Source of the DNA: Desulfosporosinus lacus DSM 15449
GTDB lineage: Bacteria; Bacillota; Desulfitobacteriia; Desulfitobacteriales; Desulfitobacteriaceae
NCBI RefSeq assembly: GCF_900129935.1
Contig: NZ_FQXJ01000008.1
Span: forward strand, 62,001 to 126,000
Direction of reading: 5' to 3'
DNA length: 64,000 bases
The notes beneath the pieces were generated by a model, which did not search any database, was not told the DNA's origin, and was given only the letters and a program-made list of their open reading frames with translations. Shown in pieces: positions 17,826 through 26,703 of the stretch. The position numbers and the translations under genes are program-made. Every line of letters starts with the position of its first letter. The stretch's first letter is position 1.

Positions 17826-17842
17826 GAAAGGGTGTATTTTCA

Positions 17843-18301
17843 ATGACGAGAATAGAATTTATTAATAAAGTCTCAGTGAAACTAAAGTTAATCCGCCTTG
17901 AAAGGGATTATACCCAGGATAAGATGGCCGATATAATAGGTATATCCAAAAAGACCTTAGTTCAGATTGAGAAAGGTCGGTCCCTCCTGGGGTGGTCTGG
18001 TGCAGTGGCCTTATGTACAATTTTTAGAGACAGTGAAGTCCTGGAGATGACCTTTGGAGGAGATCCTCAAGATATTATCCTTTCGTTAGCCTTTACTGAT
18101 TATGAAAGTAACGAAAAAACCATGGGCGGGAAAATATGGTGGACTGATATAGAGGGGGAGGATCAATTTAGAATCCAACAGAATATTATCTCCAGACATT
18201 ACAGGATTCTCGATGGTCTAGACCGAAGGATTTGCTCTTCCTTTGATGATGCCTATATTCGAAAAAGATTTCGAGAGCTCTTGAAGAAAGCGGAGGTTTA
18301 A
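17843..18301 (+). CDS. Xre-family HTH regulator
   Basis: A 152-residue protein with an N-terminal helix-turn-helix at residues about 12-62 (LRLERDYTQDKMADIIG region, then ISKKTLVQIEKGRS). The C-terminal 80 residues are conserved-looking but unassigned (MGGKIWWTDI) and may be a ligand or dimer domain. It ends 6 nt before the UbiA gene and opens the run of ten co-directional genes to 27996, so it is the likely pathway regulator. Confidence 0.82.
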   Translation: MTRIEFINKVSVKLKLIRLERDYTQDKMADIIGISKKTLVQIEKGRSLLGWSGAVALCTIFRDSEVLEMTFGGDPQDIILSLAFTDYESNEKTMGGKIWWTDIEGEDQFRIQQNIISRHYRILDGLDRRICSSFDDAYIRKRFRELLKKAEV

Positions 18302-18307
18302 TATAAA

Positions 18308-19288
18308 GTGTTGAATTTTATTAGGGCTTATATTAAATCAATGAGGCTATACTACGCATTTGTAACAGGGATTGCAGGTTGGATAGGCATGGCCTTTTAT
18401 GAATACATCGCCAAATCTTCATTTCAGACCGTAGAGATAGTTCCAGTGACTGAAAAGAAAGCCCTTGTGTTGGTCGTGCTTTTTCTCAGCTGGGGCATAA
18501 ACCAGATTATTAACGACTACTTAGGTTTGAAAGAAGATCGTGTGAATGCACCCCATCGCCCCATGGTTAATGGTCAACTGAATCCGCAAAAAGCGCTGAT
18601 CTTAACAGGGATACTGCTGATTAGCTCTTTACTGACTACATATATCTATCTGGAACCAATTGCCCTTTTTCCTGCAATCATAGGAATTTTATTAAATATT
18701 GTCTACGAATACGCTAAAGCCCATGGGATTTTTGGGAACATTGTCTTTGGTCTGATGATTTCTACCTGCACCGCCTATGGGTTTCTGGCAGCCGGTCCGA
18801 CAAACTCTCCTTATTTTACAGATAGTCGTGTTTCAGTACTAATTCTAGTGGCTGTCATGAACGGATTAATGACCTTTTATACTTATTTTAAAGATTACGA
18901 AGGGGATAAGGCTGCAGGCAAACGGACAATAATCGTGCGCTTAGGGGTTGACAAGTCCAGATATCTGGCTGCTATTTCTGCTCTGCTTCCTGCAGGAATC
19001 TTTTTACTCCTCTATATGAATAATTTTATCGAAGCTAGGGTTAACAATATGTTTCTGATTCTAGCTGGATTAACATTTTTTCTGGAATTGTGGACGGGAT
19101 ATCTATATTTTAAGAATCCTCAAGGAGAGAGAACCTATTACTCACTGGTGGCTAATTTCCGGGCTTGCATCTGCGGTCAGGCAACTCTTATTGCGTTATT
19201 CAATACCGAACTGGCTATGCTCCTATTTTTAGTATCCTATATGTTTGTAGGCTTCTTATTTGACCTGCACACAGATCCTAAATCCTAG
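18308..19288 (+). CDS. UbiA-family prenyltransferase
   Basis: A 326-residue membrane enzyme with about eight or nine helices. The first Mg/diphosphate motif reads NDYLGLKED at residues 69-77: compared with the usual NDxxDxxxD the middle Asp is Gly73. The second motif is KDYEGDKAAGKRT, which is intact. PHRPMVNG after the first motif resembles geranylgeranylglyceryl-phosphate and menaquinone-type transferases. It would attach a prenyl chain to an aromatic or polar acceptor; the acceptor is unknown. GTG start at 18308. Confidence 0.85.
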   Translation: MLNFIRAYIKSMRLYYAFVTGIAGWIGMAFYEYIAKSSFQTVEIVPVTEKKALVLVVLFLSWGINQIINDYLGLKEDRVNAPHRPMVNGQLNPQKALILTGILLISSLLTTYIYLEPIALFPAIIGILLNIVYEYAKAHGIFGNIVFGLMISTCTAYGFLAAGPTNSPYFTDSRVSVLILVAVMNGLMTFYTYFKDYEGDKAAGKRTIIVRLGVDKSRYLAAISALLPAGIFLLLYMNNFIEARVNNMFLILAGLTFFLELWTGYLYFKNPQGERTYYSLVANFRACICGQATLIALFNTELAMLLFLVSYMFVGFLFDLHTDPKS

Positions 19289-19444
19289 GATGCTCAAGCC
19301 GATGTTTCGCCGAAGCCCACTTCTTTAAGAGTGTTTCGAAGCTAAGAGTACTTATACTCCCACTGAAGTAGCGCATAGAAATGCAGCTCATTGAAGTAGC
19401 AATCCTGAAATGATAAAAGGTTGCGAAGCAAATGGAGGTTTTAA
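19289..19444. other. Intergenic spacer with degenerate hairpin sequence
   Basis: Contains CCGAAGCCCACTTCTTTAAG (20 nt) then AGTGTTTCGAAGC, which loosely resembles the terminal hairpin of repeats A and B, plus three spaced copies of TGAAGTAGC. It may be an eroded copy of the same repeat. No terminator is obvious, so the UbiA and OYE genes may be co-transcribed. Confidence 0.35.
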
Positions 19445-20650
19445 ATGAAACTGTTCGAACCAGCGAGAATTGGGCCCTGCAGTTTAAAAAACAGGATCAT
19501 ACGGTCGGCAACTTTCGAAGGAATGTGTGATTTCCATGGCTATCCCCTACAAGCATATGAACATCTATATAAACAGTTGGCTTCAGGCGGCGTGGGCGGG
19601 ATCATTACAGGGTTTGCTTATATTTCTCCTGAAGGAAAAGCAATGCAACCAGGCCAGGCCGGAATTGACTGTGAGGGAATGATTAAGTACTTTTGGCCTG
19701 TTACAAAGGGAGTTCATGAATACGGTTGTAAGATTTTTATGCAACTGGCTCACACCGGCAGGCAGACCAGGAAAAAAGAAACTAGTCAAGATGTCTGGGG
19801 GGTATCCAATAAAAGGTCTTTATACTTTGGAGAAACTCCTCGGGAATTAAGCACAGAACAAGTATATTTACTGGTTAAGCAATTTGGAGAAGCAGCTGGC
19901 TACGCCAAAGCTGCTGGATTCGACGGAGTACAAATCCACGCGGCCCATGGCTACCTGATCCACCAGTTTATATTGCCCTCGATTAATAATAGAGCTGATG
20001 AGTTTGGAATTTGTAATAATAGTAAGATAGGCACAAGATTCCTAGGGCTGGTTCTTGAAGAAATCAGAAATAAGTGCGGTGAAGATTTTGCTCTATTGAT
20101 TAAGGTAAGCGGCAGCGATGATTATTTTACTAAGTTTACGACCGAGCAGTTTGCCAGCCTCATAGGCTTCCTAGATGAACAAAAAGTGGATGGTATAGAG
20201 ATTAGTTATGGGACAATGGATAATGCGCTAAATATCTTTCGCGGAGATATCCCTCTTAAAGTGATCCTAAAGCACAACCCTGTCTTTAAAAGCAGTGACA
20301 ATAATAATAGTATCCGTAGATTACTTTATAATGGCCTTATTTACTGCCTGATGAGGGTAAAACTTAAGCCCTTTACGTCGGCTTATAATCTTGAGTATGC
20401 TAAAATTGCCAAAGCATTGACAGACATTCCTATTATTAGTGTTGGCGGTTTTCGAAAGGGAGCAGATATGCGGCACTGCCTGGAGAATGGCTTTGCAGAT
20501 TTCATCAGTTTGTGCAGGCCGTTAATTTGTGAACCGGATTTGGTTGATAAACTCCAGCGAGATGAGAGTTATACTTCCAAATGCGTCAATTGCAATATTT
20601 GTGCTGTCATGTGTGATTCAGATCAGCCAACAAGGTGTTATAAGAGATAA
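19445..20650 (+). CDS. NADH:flavin oxidoreductase (Old Yellow Enzyme family)
   Basis: A 401-residue TIM-barrel flavoenzyme. FMN and substrate-site motifs are visible: [12 protein letters not shown] near the start, the [11 protein letters not shown] motif near residue 165, and [10 protein letters not shown] and [11 protein letters not shown] near the C-terminus. The end carries [11 protein letters not shown], a cysteine cluster like the [4Fe-4S] site of 2,4-dienoyl-CoA reductase-type members, though the large FAD/NAD domain is absent. It would reduce an activated C=C bond. The neighbouring ACP, ketosynthase and oxoamine synthase suggest an enoyl intermediate of that pathway (inference). Confidence 0.85.
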   Translation: MKLFEPARIGPCSLKNRIIRSATFEGMCDFHGYPLQAYEHLYKQLASGGVGGIITGFAYISPEGKAMQPGQAGIDCEGMIKYFWPVTKGVHEYGCKIFMQLAHTGRQTRKKETSQDVWGVSNKRSLYFGETPRELSTEQVYLLVKQFGEAAGYAKAAGFDGVQIHAAHGYLIHQFILPSINNRADEFGICNNSKIGTRFLGLVLEEIRNKCGEDFALLIKVSGSDDYFTKFTTEQFASLIGFLDEQKVDGIEISYGTMDNALNIFRGDIPLKVILKHNPVFKSSDNNNSIRRLLYNGLIYCLMRVKLKPFTSAYNLEYAKIAKALTDIPIISVGGFRKGADMRHCLENGFADFISLCRPLICEPDLVDKLQRDESYTSKCVNCNICAVMCDSDQPTRCYKR

Positions 20651-20708
20651 TTTTATACTGTAACTATCAGATTTAGGTTTTAGTTTAGGGAAGGAAGGGA
20701 GATTTGAG

Positions 20709-20963
20709 ATGAAAATGGAAGACAGGATTATTATGACTATCCAAAGCGTTTTAGATAAACGTCCCGTAATCACTTTAGACAGTCATTTGCTAGAAGATCT
20801 AAGGGTAGATTCTTTAGACAAACTGATGATTCTTTCGGCTTTGGAGGATGAATTTGCCATAACTATTTCCGAAGACGATTTTGCTGATGTGGTTACCATT
20901 AAGGATATTGTAATGAAACTTAAAGGTAGAGGGTTTTTCGCCGGGGGTACCGCTCCCATTTGA
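20709..20963 (+). CDS. Acyl carrier protein (dedicated)
   Basis: An 84-residue four-helix carrier protein with the phosphopantetheine attachment site VDSLDKLM (Ser35). It has acidic helices (LEDEFAITISEDDF) as in ACPs. Because it lies among ketosynthase, oxoamine synthase and reductase genes rather than in the fab cluster, it is probably specific to this pathway. It starts behind GGAAGGGAG, and the oxoamine synthase gene follows 49 nt later. Confidence 0.88.
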   Translation: MKMEDRIIMTIQSVLDKRPVITLDSHLLEDLRVDSLDKLMILSALEDEFAITISEDDFADVVTIKDIVMKLKGRGFFAGGTAPI

Positions 20964-21012
20964 AGTGGAAGTTTCACGATTTGGATCAAGAATTCGTTCA
21001 TAAGGAGGAAAC

Positions 21013-22188
21013 ATGGATCTGAGAGATTTTTACAGCAGGTTAAGTGTGGATGAGAGCCTTGCCGAAGTCATGGGGTATAACCCTTATTACCAGAAGATAG
21101 ACTCGGGTCTGAATGCTAGAATTTTGGTAAACGGACATGAAATGATTGACCTGGCTTCGAATAACTATTTGGGCCTGGCTGCTGACAATAGGGTGAAGCA
21201 GGCTGCGATGGAAGCCATTAAAAAATATGGAGTTTCCCTTTGCGGTACTCCCATCGCGACTGGATATATCGATTTATTCCAACGACTGGAGAAAAAGTTG
21301 TCGCACTTTGTTGGGCTGGAAGAGACCATTATTTTACCTTCGTGTTACCAAGCTAACAATGGGCTATTTAACTGTATTGCCGGTCCCAAGGACCTGATTA
21401 TCGTCGATCGGTTAGTTCATTCGTCTTTGATTGAAGGAATTAAATCCACAGGAAGTAAAATCAGACCCTTTCTGCATAATAATTTAGAGCACTTAGAAGG
21501 GATCTTGCAGCGATCAATTGGTTATAGGCAGGTCTTCGTTGTGACAGAGTCTGTTTTTTCCACAGAGGGCAGTATTGCCCCCTTTAAAGAGATCGTTCAG
21601 CTGTGTGAAAAATACGAGGCCATGCCAATAATCGATGATTCACATGGTATAGGGGTGTTGGGGAAATCAGGTCGAGGTATACTTGAAGAACAGAGGATAG
21701 CAGGGTACAGAGGGATTTATACCGCCTCCTTGGGAAAAGCAATTGCAAATTCCGGTGGAATGATCAGTGGGGAAAAAAAGCTGATAAACTATCTCAAATA
21801 CTATTGCTCCCACCTGGTTTACTCTACAGCCCTTACCCCGGCAGTCCTGGCAGGTATTAGTGAAGTTCTGGATATTATTCATTCTGAGTTCAGCGAAATT
21901 AAGGAAAAGCTGATTAACAAGCAACGACAAATTTATAAAGCTCTTCTTGAAGGCGGATTTAAGGTAGTATCCAGTGAGGCACCCATCAATTCTATTCAAA
22001 CCGGGAGTAAAGAAGCGACATTTATTCTTAACCGAAAGCTGTATGAAAAGGGGATTCTCTCCACACCCTTCATTGAACCTGCTGTTCCTATCAATGAAGG
22101 ACGAGTTAGGTTGATTGCCAGTGTAAGCCTTTCCCAAGATACTGTAGATGAAGCCGTCGCGATCATCAAAAGAATAGGCCATTCATGA
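21013..22188 (+). CDS. Alpha-oxoamine synthase (AONS/serine palmitoyltransferase-like)
   Basis: A 391-residue PLP enzyme of the family that condenses an amino acid with an acyl thioester and releases CO2 (BioF, KBL, Spt, HemA). PLP lysine is K242 in YTASLGKAI; D208 and H211 in IIDDSHGIG hold the cofactor; H136 lies in RLVHSSL. The substrate cannot be read from motifs: BioF would be expected near other bio genes, which are absent. Adjacent ACP and lipid-kinase-like genes suggest Spt-type chemistry on an acyl-ACP. Its stop overlaps the next ATG by 4 nt, so translation is coupled. Confidence 0.85.
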   Translation: MDLRDFYSRLSVDESLAEVMGYNPYYQKIDSGLNARILVNGHEMIDLASNNYLGLAADNRVKQAAMEAIKKYGVSLCGTPIATGYIDLFQRLEKKLSHFVGLEETIILPSCYQANNGLFNCIAGPKDLIIVDRLVHSSLIEGIKSTGSKIRPFLHNNLEHLEGILQRSIGYRQVFVVTESVFSTEGSIAPFKEIVQLCEKYEAMPIIDDSHGIGVLGKSGRGILEEQRIAGYRGIYTASLGKAIANSGGMISGEKKLINYLKYYCSHLVYSTALTPAVLAGISEVLDIIHSEFSEIKEKLINKQRQIYKALLEGGFKVVSSEAPINSIQTGSKEATFILNRKLYEKGILSTPFIEPAVPINEGRVRLIASVSLSQDTVDEAVAIIKRIGHS

Positions 22189-23150
22189 GATATTTGTTCA
22201 TATTAAACCCGGGTTCCAAGGGTGGGAAAAGTAAAGTAAAGTTTGAAGAGATTTTTGATTTTCTACATAATAATCAGGTGAAGTTTGACTATAAGTTGAC
22301 CAAGACCCTTGAAGATGCATACACCTTTTCTATAGAAGGAAATAAAAATGGCTATGATGTCATTGTCGCCGTGGGAGGAGACGGAACGATTAACAGGGTA
22401 ATCAATGGGTTTTATGATTCTATGGGCAAAAGAATTTCTAATTCTAAGTTGGCAGTTATTCATACTGGCACCAGTCCGGATTTTTGCAAGAGTTACGATT
22501 TGCCGCAGGAAATCGATCAAGCTCTTAGCGCGGTTCTTAAGGGGAAGAGTATTAAGATACCGATAGGTAAGATTTCTTATGTTGGTGAGTATGACAAGAG
22601 GTTGGATGATTGTCCCCTTGGCATGACTCATGGAAATCTGCAAACCGGTTATTTTGCCTGCTGTGCTAATATCGGAATCGGAGCCTCGGTGGCTAGGGGA
22701 GCAAATAGTGGGATCAGAGACTCAATCGGGGATTTTGCAGGGACGTTGGTAACCCTGATCAAGACTTTGTTTAGTTATCGGCCTGTCAACTATGCGCTCT
22801 GTATTGACGGGAAAAACCTAGTCTATAAGAAGGTTTACAATATATTTGTGGGAAAAACCACCTATATAGCTTCGGGGATTAAGGTGAAAAACAAGCTAAC
22901 TTTAAGAGAGCATCAATTTTATGCCCTAACCATTAAAAACATTGGTTATGTTAATTGGCTCAGCGTATTGAGAAAGTTGTACCGTGCAAAGGAGTTTGCA
23001 AATAACAACACAATGTTCTTGCAATATGCTCGGAAAATCGAAGTATACGGAAGCAACAGAAATAATGAATTGGAGTTTGACGGTGATCCAAGAGGATTTT
23101 TGCCTTGCGTGATTGAGCCAGCTCAGGACCCTTTAGACGTAATAAGATAA
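22185..23150 (+). CDS. Diacylglycerol/sphingoid-base kinase-like protein
   Basis: A 321-residue member of the DAGK/sphingosine-kinase family. NPGSKGG at residues 9-14 and VGGDGTIN at 63-70 form the ATP site. The next conserved motif, normally GTxNDFA, reads GTSPDF at 95-100, a departure from ordinary diacylglycerol kinases. The C-terminal region (ELEFDGDP) matches the DGE-type motif of the family. It probably phosphorylates a lipid hydroxyl made by the neighbouring enzymes (inference). ATG overlaps the oxoamine synthase stop. Confidence 0.82.
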   Translation: MRYLFILNPGSKGGKSKVKFEEIFDFLHNNQVKFDYKLTKTLEDAYTFSIEGNKNGYDVIVAVGGDGTINRVINGFYDSMGKRISNSKLAVIHTGTSPDFCKSYDLPQEIDQALSAVLKGKSIKIPIGKISYVGEYDKRLDDCPLGMTHGNLQTGYFACCANIGIGASVARGANSGIRDSIGDFAGTLVTLIKTLFSYRPVNYALCIDGKNLVYKKVYNIFVGKTTYIASGIKVKNKLTLREHQFYALTIKNIGYVNWLSVLRKLYRAKEFANNNTMFLQYARKIEVYGSNRNNELEFDGDPRGFLPCVIEPAQDPLDVIR

Positions 23151-23170
23151 AATATGTAAGAAGGTTGATG

Positions 23171-24178
23171 ATGAATAGAGAACAAGAAATAATCGAAGTA
23201 ATTAATAGACATATGCCCAGGAGTACCAGCCAAGTTAATAATCTCTTTGAATCAGACTCGGAAATCCTTGCTTTTCATGGTAAGAGTCTTCTTTATAATA
23301 TCGACGAATTTTCTGAAGAGGATTTGTTGAGAGAAGATGACCCTTATATGCTGGGTTGGAATATGGCAACAGGCAGTATTAGTGACATTCTGGCTTCAGG
23401 GGGCAGCCCAAAGTTCTATGCCCATAGCATGGTTATCCGAGACTCTTGGACGAAGGACTATGTTGAAAAACTATCTCTTGGAGTTGCCCAGGTCCTGAAG
23501 AAAGTGGGGGCAACCTTTATCGGTGGAGATTTTGGAATCTCTAATACCTGGAGATATACCGGTTCGGTCATAGGGGATCTGGAGGGACAGGCCATGTTAA
23601 GGAGTGGGGCCAAGGTTGGGGACGGGATTTTTCTTACCGGGCCAATTGGCAGAGGGAATGTGGAAGCTGCGCTCAAACTGTATGAGCAAAACTTATTAGT
23701 CAAACATTTAGCGGGGCGATGGAAAAATTCCTTCCGCTTGAGAAGCAAAGAGGCCGAGGTCATTAAGCGCTACAGCCGTTGTTGTATTGATACTAGCGAT
23801 GGGGTTTTTAATGCTTTAGGCTCAATTTCTGAGATGAGTGGAACAGGTTTTGTCGTTGGCAGCCTGCCCTATGTAAAGAGCGGATTATTATTGGCAAAAA
23901 CTCTTAACCTTCCTAAAGAAATGCTCTTTTTGGGAGAATGCGGAGAGTATGAATTACTCTTTACCCTTGGTAAAGAAGTTGAAGAGGATTTTTTAGAAGA
24001 AGTACGGAAGAAGAAGCTGACCTTTTATAAAATCGGAGAAGTAAAAGACCAGGGTATTAAATCACTCTGGAAAAAGGAACGAGAGATCAATTTAAGGACT
24101 TACGCTTTGCGAGCGAGGGACTATAAGGATACTAAAGACTATTTGCGGAACGTTGTAAAGTTCCTTACTAGACCCTAA
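23171..24178 (+). CDS. ThiL/AIR-synthase-like ATP-binding enzyme
   Basis: About 335 residues of the PurM/ThiL/SelD/HypE superfamily. Landmarks: an N-terminal acidic strand (NIDEFSEEDLL), ASGGSPKFY, FIGGDFGISNT, GDGIFLTGPIGRGN, and CIDTSDGVFNAL near residue 205, which parallels the MDxSDG motif of thiamine-phosphate kinase. It lacks the standard ThiL N-terminal GDD motif and lies far from thiamine genes, so phosphorylation or ATP-driven activation of a pathway-specific substrate is more likely. TTG 23165, ATG 23168 and ATG 23171 are all possible; 23171 is best spaced from AAGAAGG. Confidence 0.7.
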   Translation: MNREQEIIEVINRHMPRSTSQVNNLFESDSEILAFHGKSLLYNIDEFSEEDLLREDDPYMLGWNMATGSISDILASGGSPKFYAHSMVIRDSWTKDYVEKLSLGVAQVLKKVGATFIGGDFGISNTWRYTGSVIGDLEGQAMLRSGAKVGDGIFLTGPIGRGNVEAALKLYEQNLLVKHLAGRWKNSFRLRSKEAEVIKRYSRCCIDTSDGVFNALGSISEMSGTGFVVGSLPYVKSGLLLAKTLNLPKEMLFLGECGEYELLFTLGKEVEEDFLEEVRKKKLTFYKIGEVKDQGIKSLWKKEREINLRTYALRARDYKDTKDYLRNVVKFLTRP

Positions 24179-24302
24179 TTTTCGCTTTAGGGCATACCTG
24201 AGGATGAAAATAAGCTTACAATGCCTTTGATTCGGTAAATAAAACTTGCACTCGAACCAAGTACATCGAACCACGTACTTCGATTTTTGGGAGGCGGCTT
24301 AA

Positions 24303-25643
24303 GTGAAACGAAGAGTTGTTGTTACAGGGATTGGTCCGGCCACAGCCATAGGGATTGGCAAAAAGGATTTCTCAGCAGGCATATTCGGTCTGAAAACATG
24401 CCTGGCAGAGATCCCCAATAGCTATGAACAAAACTATACGTTTAAATCTCGTTACTTCGTACCTAAACCAAAATTCTCTCTCACCGATTTAGGATTCCAT
24501 AAATCGGTGGAAGGGATGATGGAAGAGGTCTCCAGACTTTCGGTATTATGTACTATGCTTGCTTTGCAGGATGCTGGGTTTAAGATAAGCAACGGAGATA
24601 AATATATGCAAGTTGAGGGTCTGCAAAACTGTGGCACCATTATGGGTATTGGAATGAGCAGCCTGCAGACAGCCTTCGATTCTTATACTGCTCATATCGC
24701 CGATTCGAGGGTGTCGGCATCTGAGCCTCGCTCAACTTTAGAGTCTACTCTTAACTCTGAACCTAACCCAAGTCTGAATACGAACTCAAACCCGAATAAA
24801 CCCAGATTCAATAGAATGGTTATTCCCATGTTGATGACAAATTCCCCTGCAGCCTGGATATCCATCCTCTTCGGACTTAAAGGGTTCAGTTATACTCTCA
24901 ATGCCTCCTGCGCTTCAGGAAGTTATGCTCTTGGTGAGGCTTACAGAACTATTTCTGATGGCAGATGTGATATGAGTCTAACGGGCGGTGTTGAGGCCTT
25001 GGCTGAAAGGAACGGGGCAATAATGAGGGGCTTTGATATGCTTTCCACGCTCACGAAGGCAGAGGATGGGAGGCCCCAACCTTTCTCTCACCAAAGAAGT
25101 GGATTTTTATTTAACGAAGGGGCAGGCTGTGTTCTCGTCTTAGAGGAGCTAGAACGAGCTCTAAGCAGGGGGGCGGAAATTTATGCTGAGGTTGTTGGAT
25201 ATGAAGCGGGTAGTGACAACTATAACATTGTCCAAATGGATCCAAGTGGGGATAATATCGCCAGTCTTTTTGAAAAGATTTGCCGAGGGATCAAAGTTGA
25301 CTATCTGAATGCTCATGGAACAGCGACTCCAACAAATGACGACATAGAAAGCAGAGTGATTCAAAGAATCTTTGGGGATAAAAGCACCCAGCCATTTATT
25401 AATTCTACCAAAGGAATCTTAGGGCACAGCATCGGGGCCAGTGGAGCTTTGGAGGCGGCGGTAACAGCTCTATCTATTAAAGAATCCAGAATCCATGGTA
25501 ATTTGACCTTTGAACCTATGGGGAATTTAAATCTCCCCATGGAGACACTTAAGACTCCCATTGAATATGCACTGTCCGCTTCCTACGGCTTTGGAGGACA
25601 TAATGCCTTAATTCTTTTCAAGAGGTACCTGGAAGATGAATAA
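24303..25643 (+). CDS. Beta-ketoacyl-ACP synthase (FabF/KS-like)
   Basis: A 446-residue thiolase-fold condensing enzyme. The catalytic triad is intact: Cys203 in NASCASGSYAL, His338 in NAHGTATPTND, and His374 in STKGILGHSIGASG, with Lys370. An unusual low-complexity insert rich in Ser, Asn, Pro and Glu lies at residues about 135-168, before the active-site Cys, where FabF enzymes have a compact loop. It would extend an acyl chain on the cluster's ACP. GTG start behind GGGAGG; its end overlaps the SDR gene by 8 nt. Confidence 0.87.
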   Translation: MKRRVVVTGIGPATAIGIGKKDFSAGIFGLKTCLAEIPNSYEQNYTFKSRYFVPKPKFSLTDLGFHKSVEGMMEEVSRLSVLCTMLALQDAGFKISNGDKYMQVEGLQNCGTIMGIGMSSLQTAFDSYTAHIADSRVSASEPRSTLESTLNSEPNPSLNTNSNPNKPRFNRMVIPMLMTNSPAAWISILFGLKGFSYTLNASCASGSYALGEAYRTISDGRCDMSLTGGVEALAERNGAIMRGFDMLSTLTKAEDGRPQPFSHQRSGFLFNEGAGCVLVLEELERALSRGAEIYAEVVGYEAGSDNYNIVQMDPSGDNIASLFEKICRGIKVDYLNAHGTATPTNDDIESRVIQRIFGDKSTQPFINSTKGILGHSIGASGALEAAVTALSIKESRIHGNLTFEPMGNLNLPMETLKTPIEYALSASYGFGGHNALILFKRYLEDE

Positions 25644-26673
25644 GAATGGAGTCATAATCACGGGAGCGACAGGATTTATTGGCAGTCACCTTACTAGGGA
25701 GTTTTGTAATAATCAGGTCAGAGTTGGTTGTCTGATCCGAAATGACAGCAACCTGACTAACCTTGAGGGGCTGTCCGTAGAGTTGAAGACTGGGGATATC
25801 AGGAATGTTGAGGAATTGACACGAGCTTTCAGCGGCTATGATTGGGTTATTCATAATGCAGCTAAAGTAGCTGACTGGGGGGATTATGAGGAATTTTATC
25901 AGACAAATGCAGTAGGTACAGTCAATGTCTTAACCGCCTGTGTTCGCGCAGGGATAAAAAACGTCCTCATGACAGGGTCCAATTCCGTTTATGGAGAAGA
26001 AAACTGCTTTATCATCAAGGATGAACAATCTCCATATAATGCCCATTACCAGTACTTTGGAGATAGTCTTTTTCCTTGCAAGTTAAATTACTATCGTGAT
26101 ACCAAAACCCTGGCTAAGAAAGAGGCCTTAGCCTTTGCCGCAAGTCATGATCTGAACCTGACTATTCTAGAGCCTGTTTGGGTTTATGGAGAGAGGGAAT
26201 TCAACACAGGTTTTTACGAATACCTAAAAACAGCCAAAGAAGGAATTCCCTTTGTCCCAGGAGCAAAGCAGAACAAATTTCATGTCATCTATGCCGGAGA
26301 CTTAGCTAGAGCTTATTACTTGGCTTATACAAAAGAGCTGACTGGCATACACTGTATTCTAGTCGGCAATGAACATCCTGAAAACATGGACAAGATTTAT
26401 GAGTTGTTCTGTTCTGAGGCGGGGCTCAAAAAGCCTAGAAATCTTCCCAAGGGGTTGATCTACCCTCTTGCTTTCCTCATGGAACTTCTATTCAGTCTAT
26501 TCAAATCTTCCAGGCCTCCGCTCTTAACCAGAGGAAGAGTGAATATGTTCTACGACAATATTGAGTTTTCCGTGGAAAAGGCCAGACAAATCCTAGGTTT
26601 TAGAAACTCTATAAGTCTAGAGGAAGGGGTCAAAAGAACGGTTTCATGGTATAAACAGCAAGAGCTGATTTAA
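25636..26673 (+). CDS. Extended SDR (NAD-dependent epimerase/3-beta-HSD-like reductase)
   Basis: A 345-residue Rossmann enzyme. Cofactor motif TGATGFIG at residues 9-16, HNAAKVADWG near 73, Ser115/Ser117 in TGSNSVYG, and the catalytic pair Y153-K157 (YRDTK). Relatives include 3-beta-hydroxysteroid dehydrogenases, OleD of olefin synthesis and the ceramide reductase CerR. In this setting it could reduce the ketone made by the oxoamine synthase or the ketosynthase (inference). It overlaps the ketosynthase gene, so the two are translated together. Confidence 0.85.
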   Translation: MNKNGVIITGATGFIGSHLTREFCNNQVRVGCLIRNDSNLTNLEGLSVELKTGDIRNVEELTRAFSGYDWVIHNAAKVADWGDYEEFYQTNAVGTVNVLTACVRAGIKNVLMTGSNSVYGEENCFIIKDEQSPYNAHYQYFGDSLFPCKLNYYRDTKTLAKKEALAFAASHDLNLTILEPVWVYGEREFNTGFYEYLKTAKEGIPFVPGAKQNKFHVIYAGDLARAYYLAYTKELTGIHCILVGNEHPENMDKIYELFCSEAGLKKPRNLPKGLIYPLAFLMELLFSLFKSSRPPLLTRGRVNMFYDNIEFSVEKARQILGFRNSISLEEGVKRTVSWYKQQELI

Positions 26674-26703
26674 TAAGTCAGTCTTGAGATGGGGGGATAA
26701 CCT

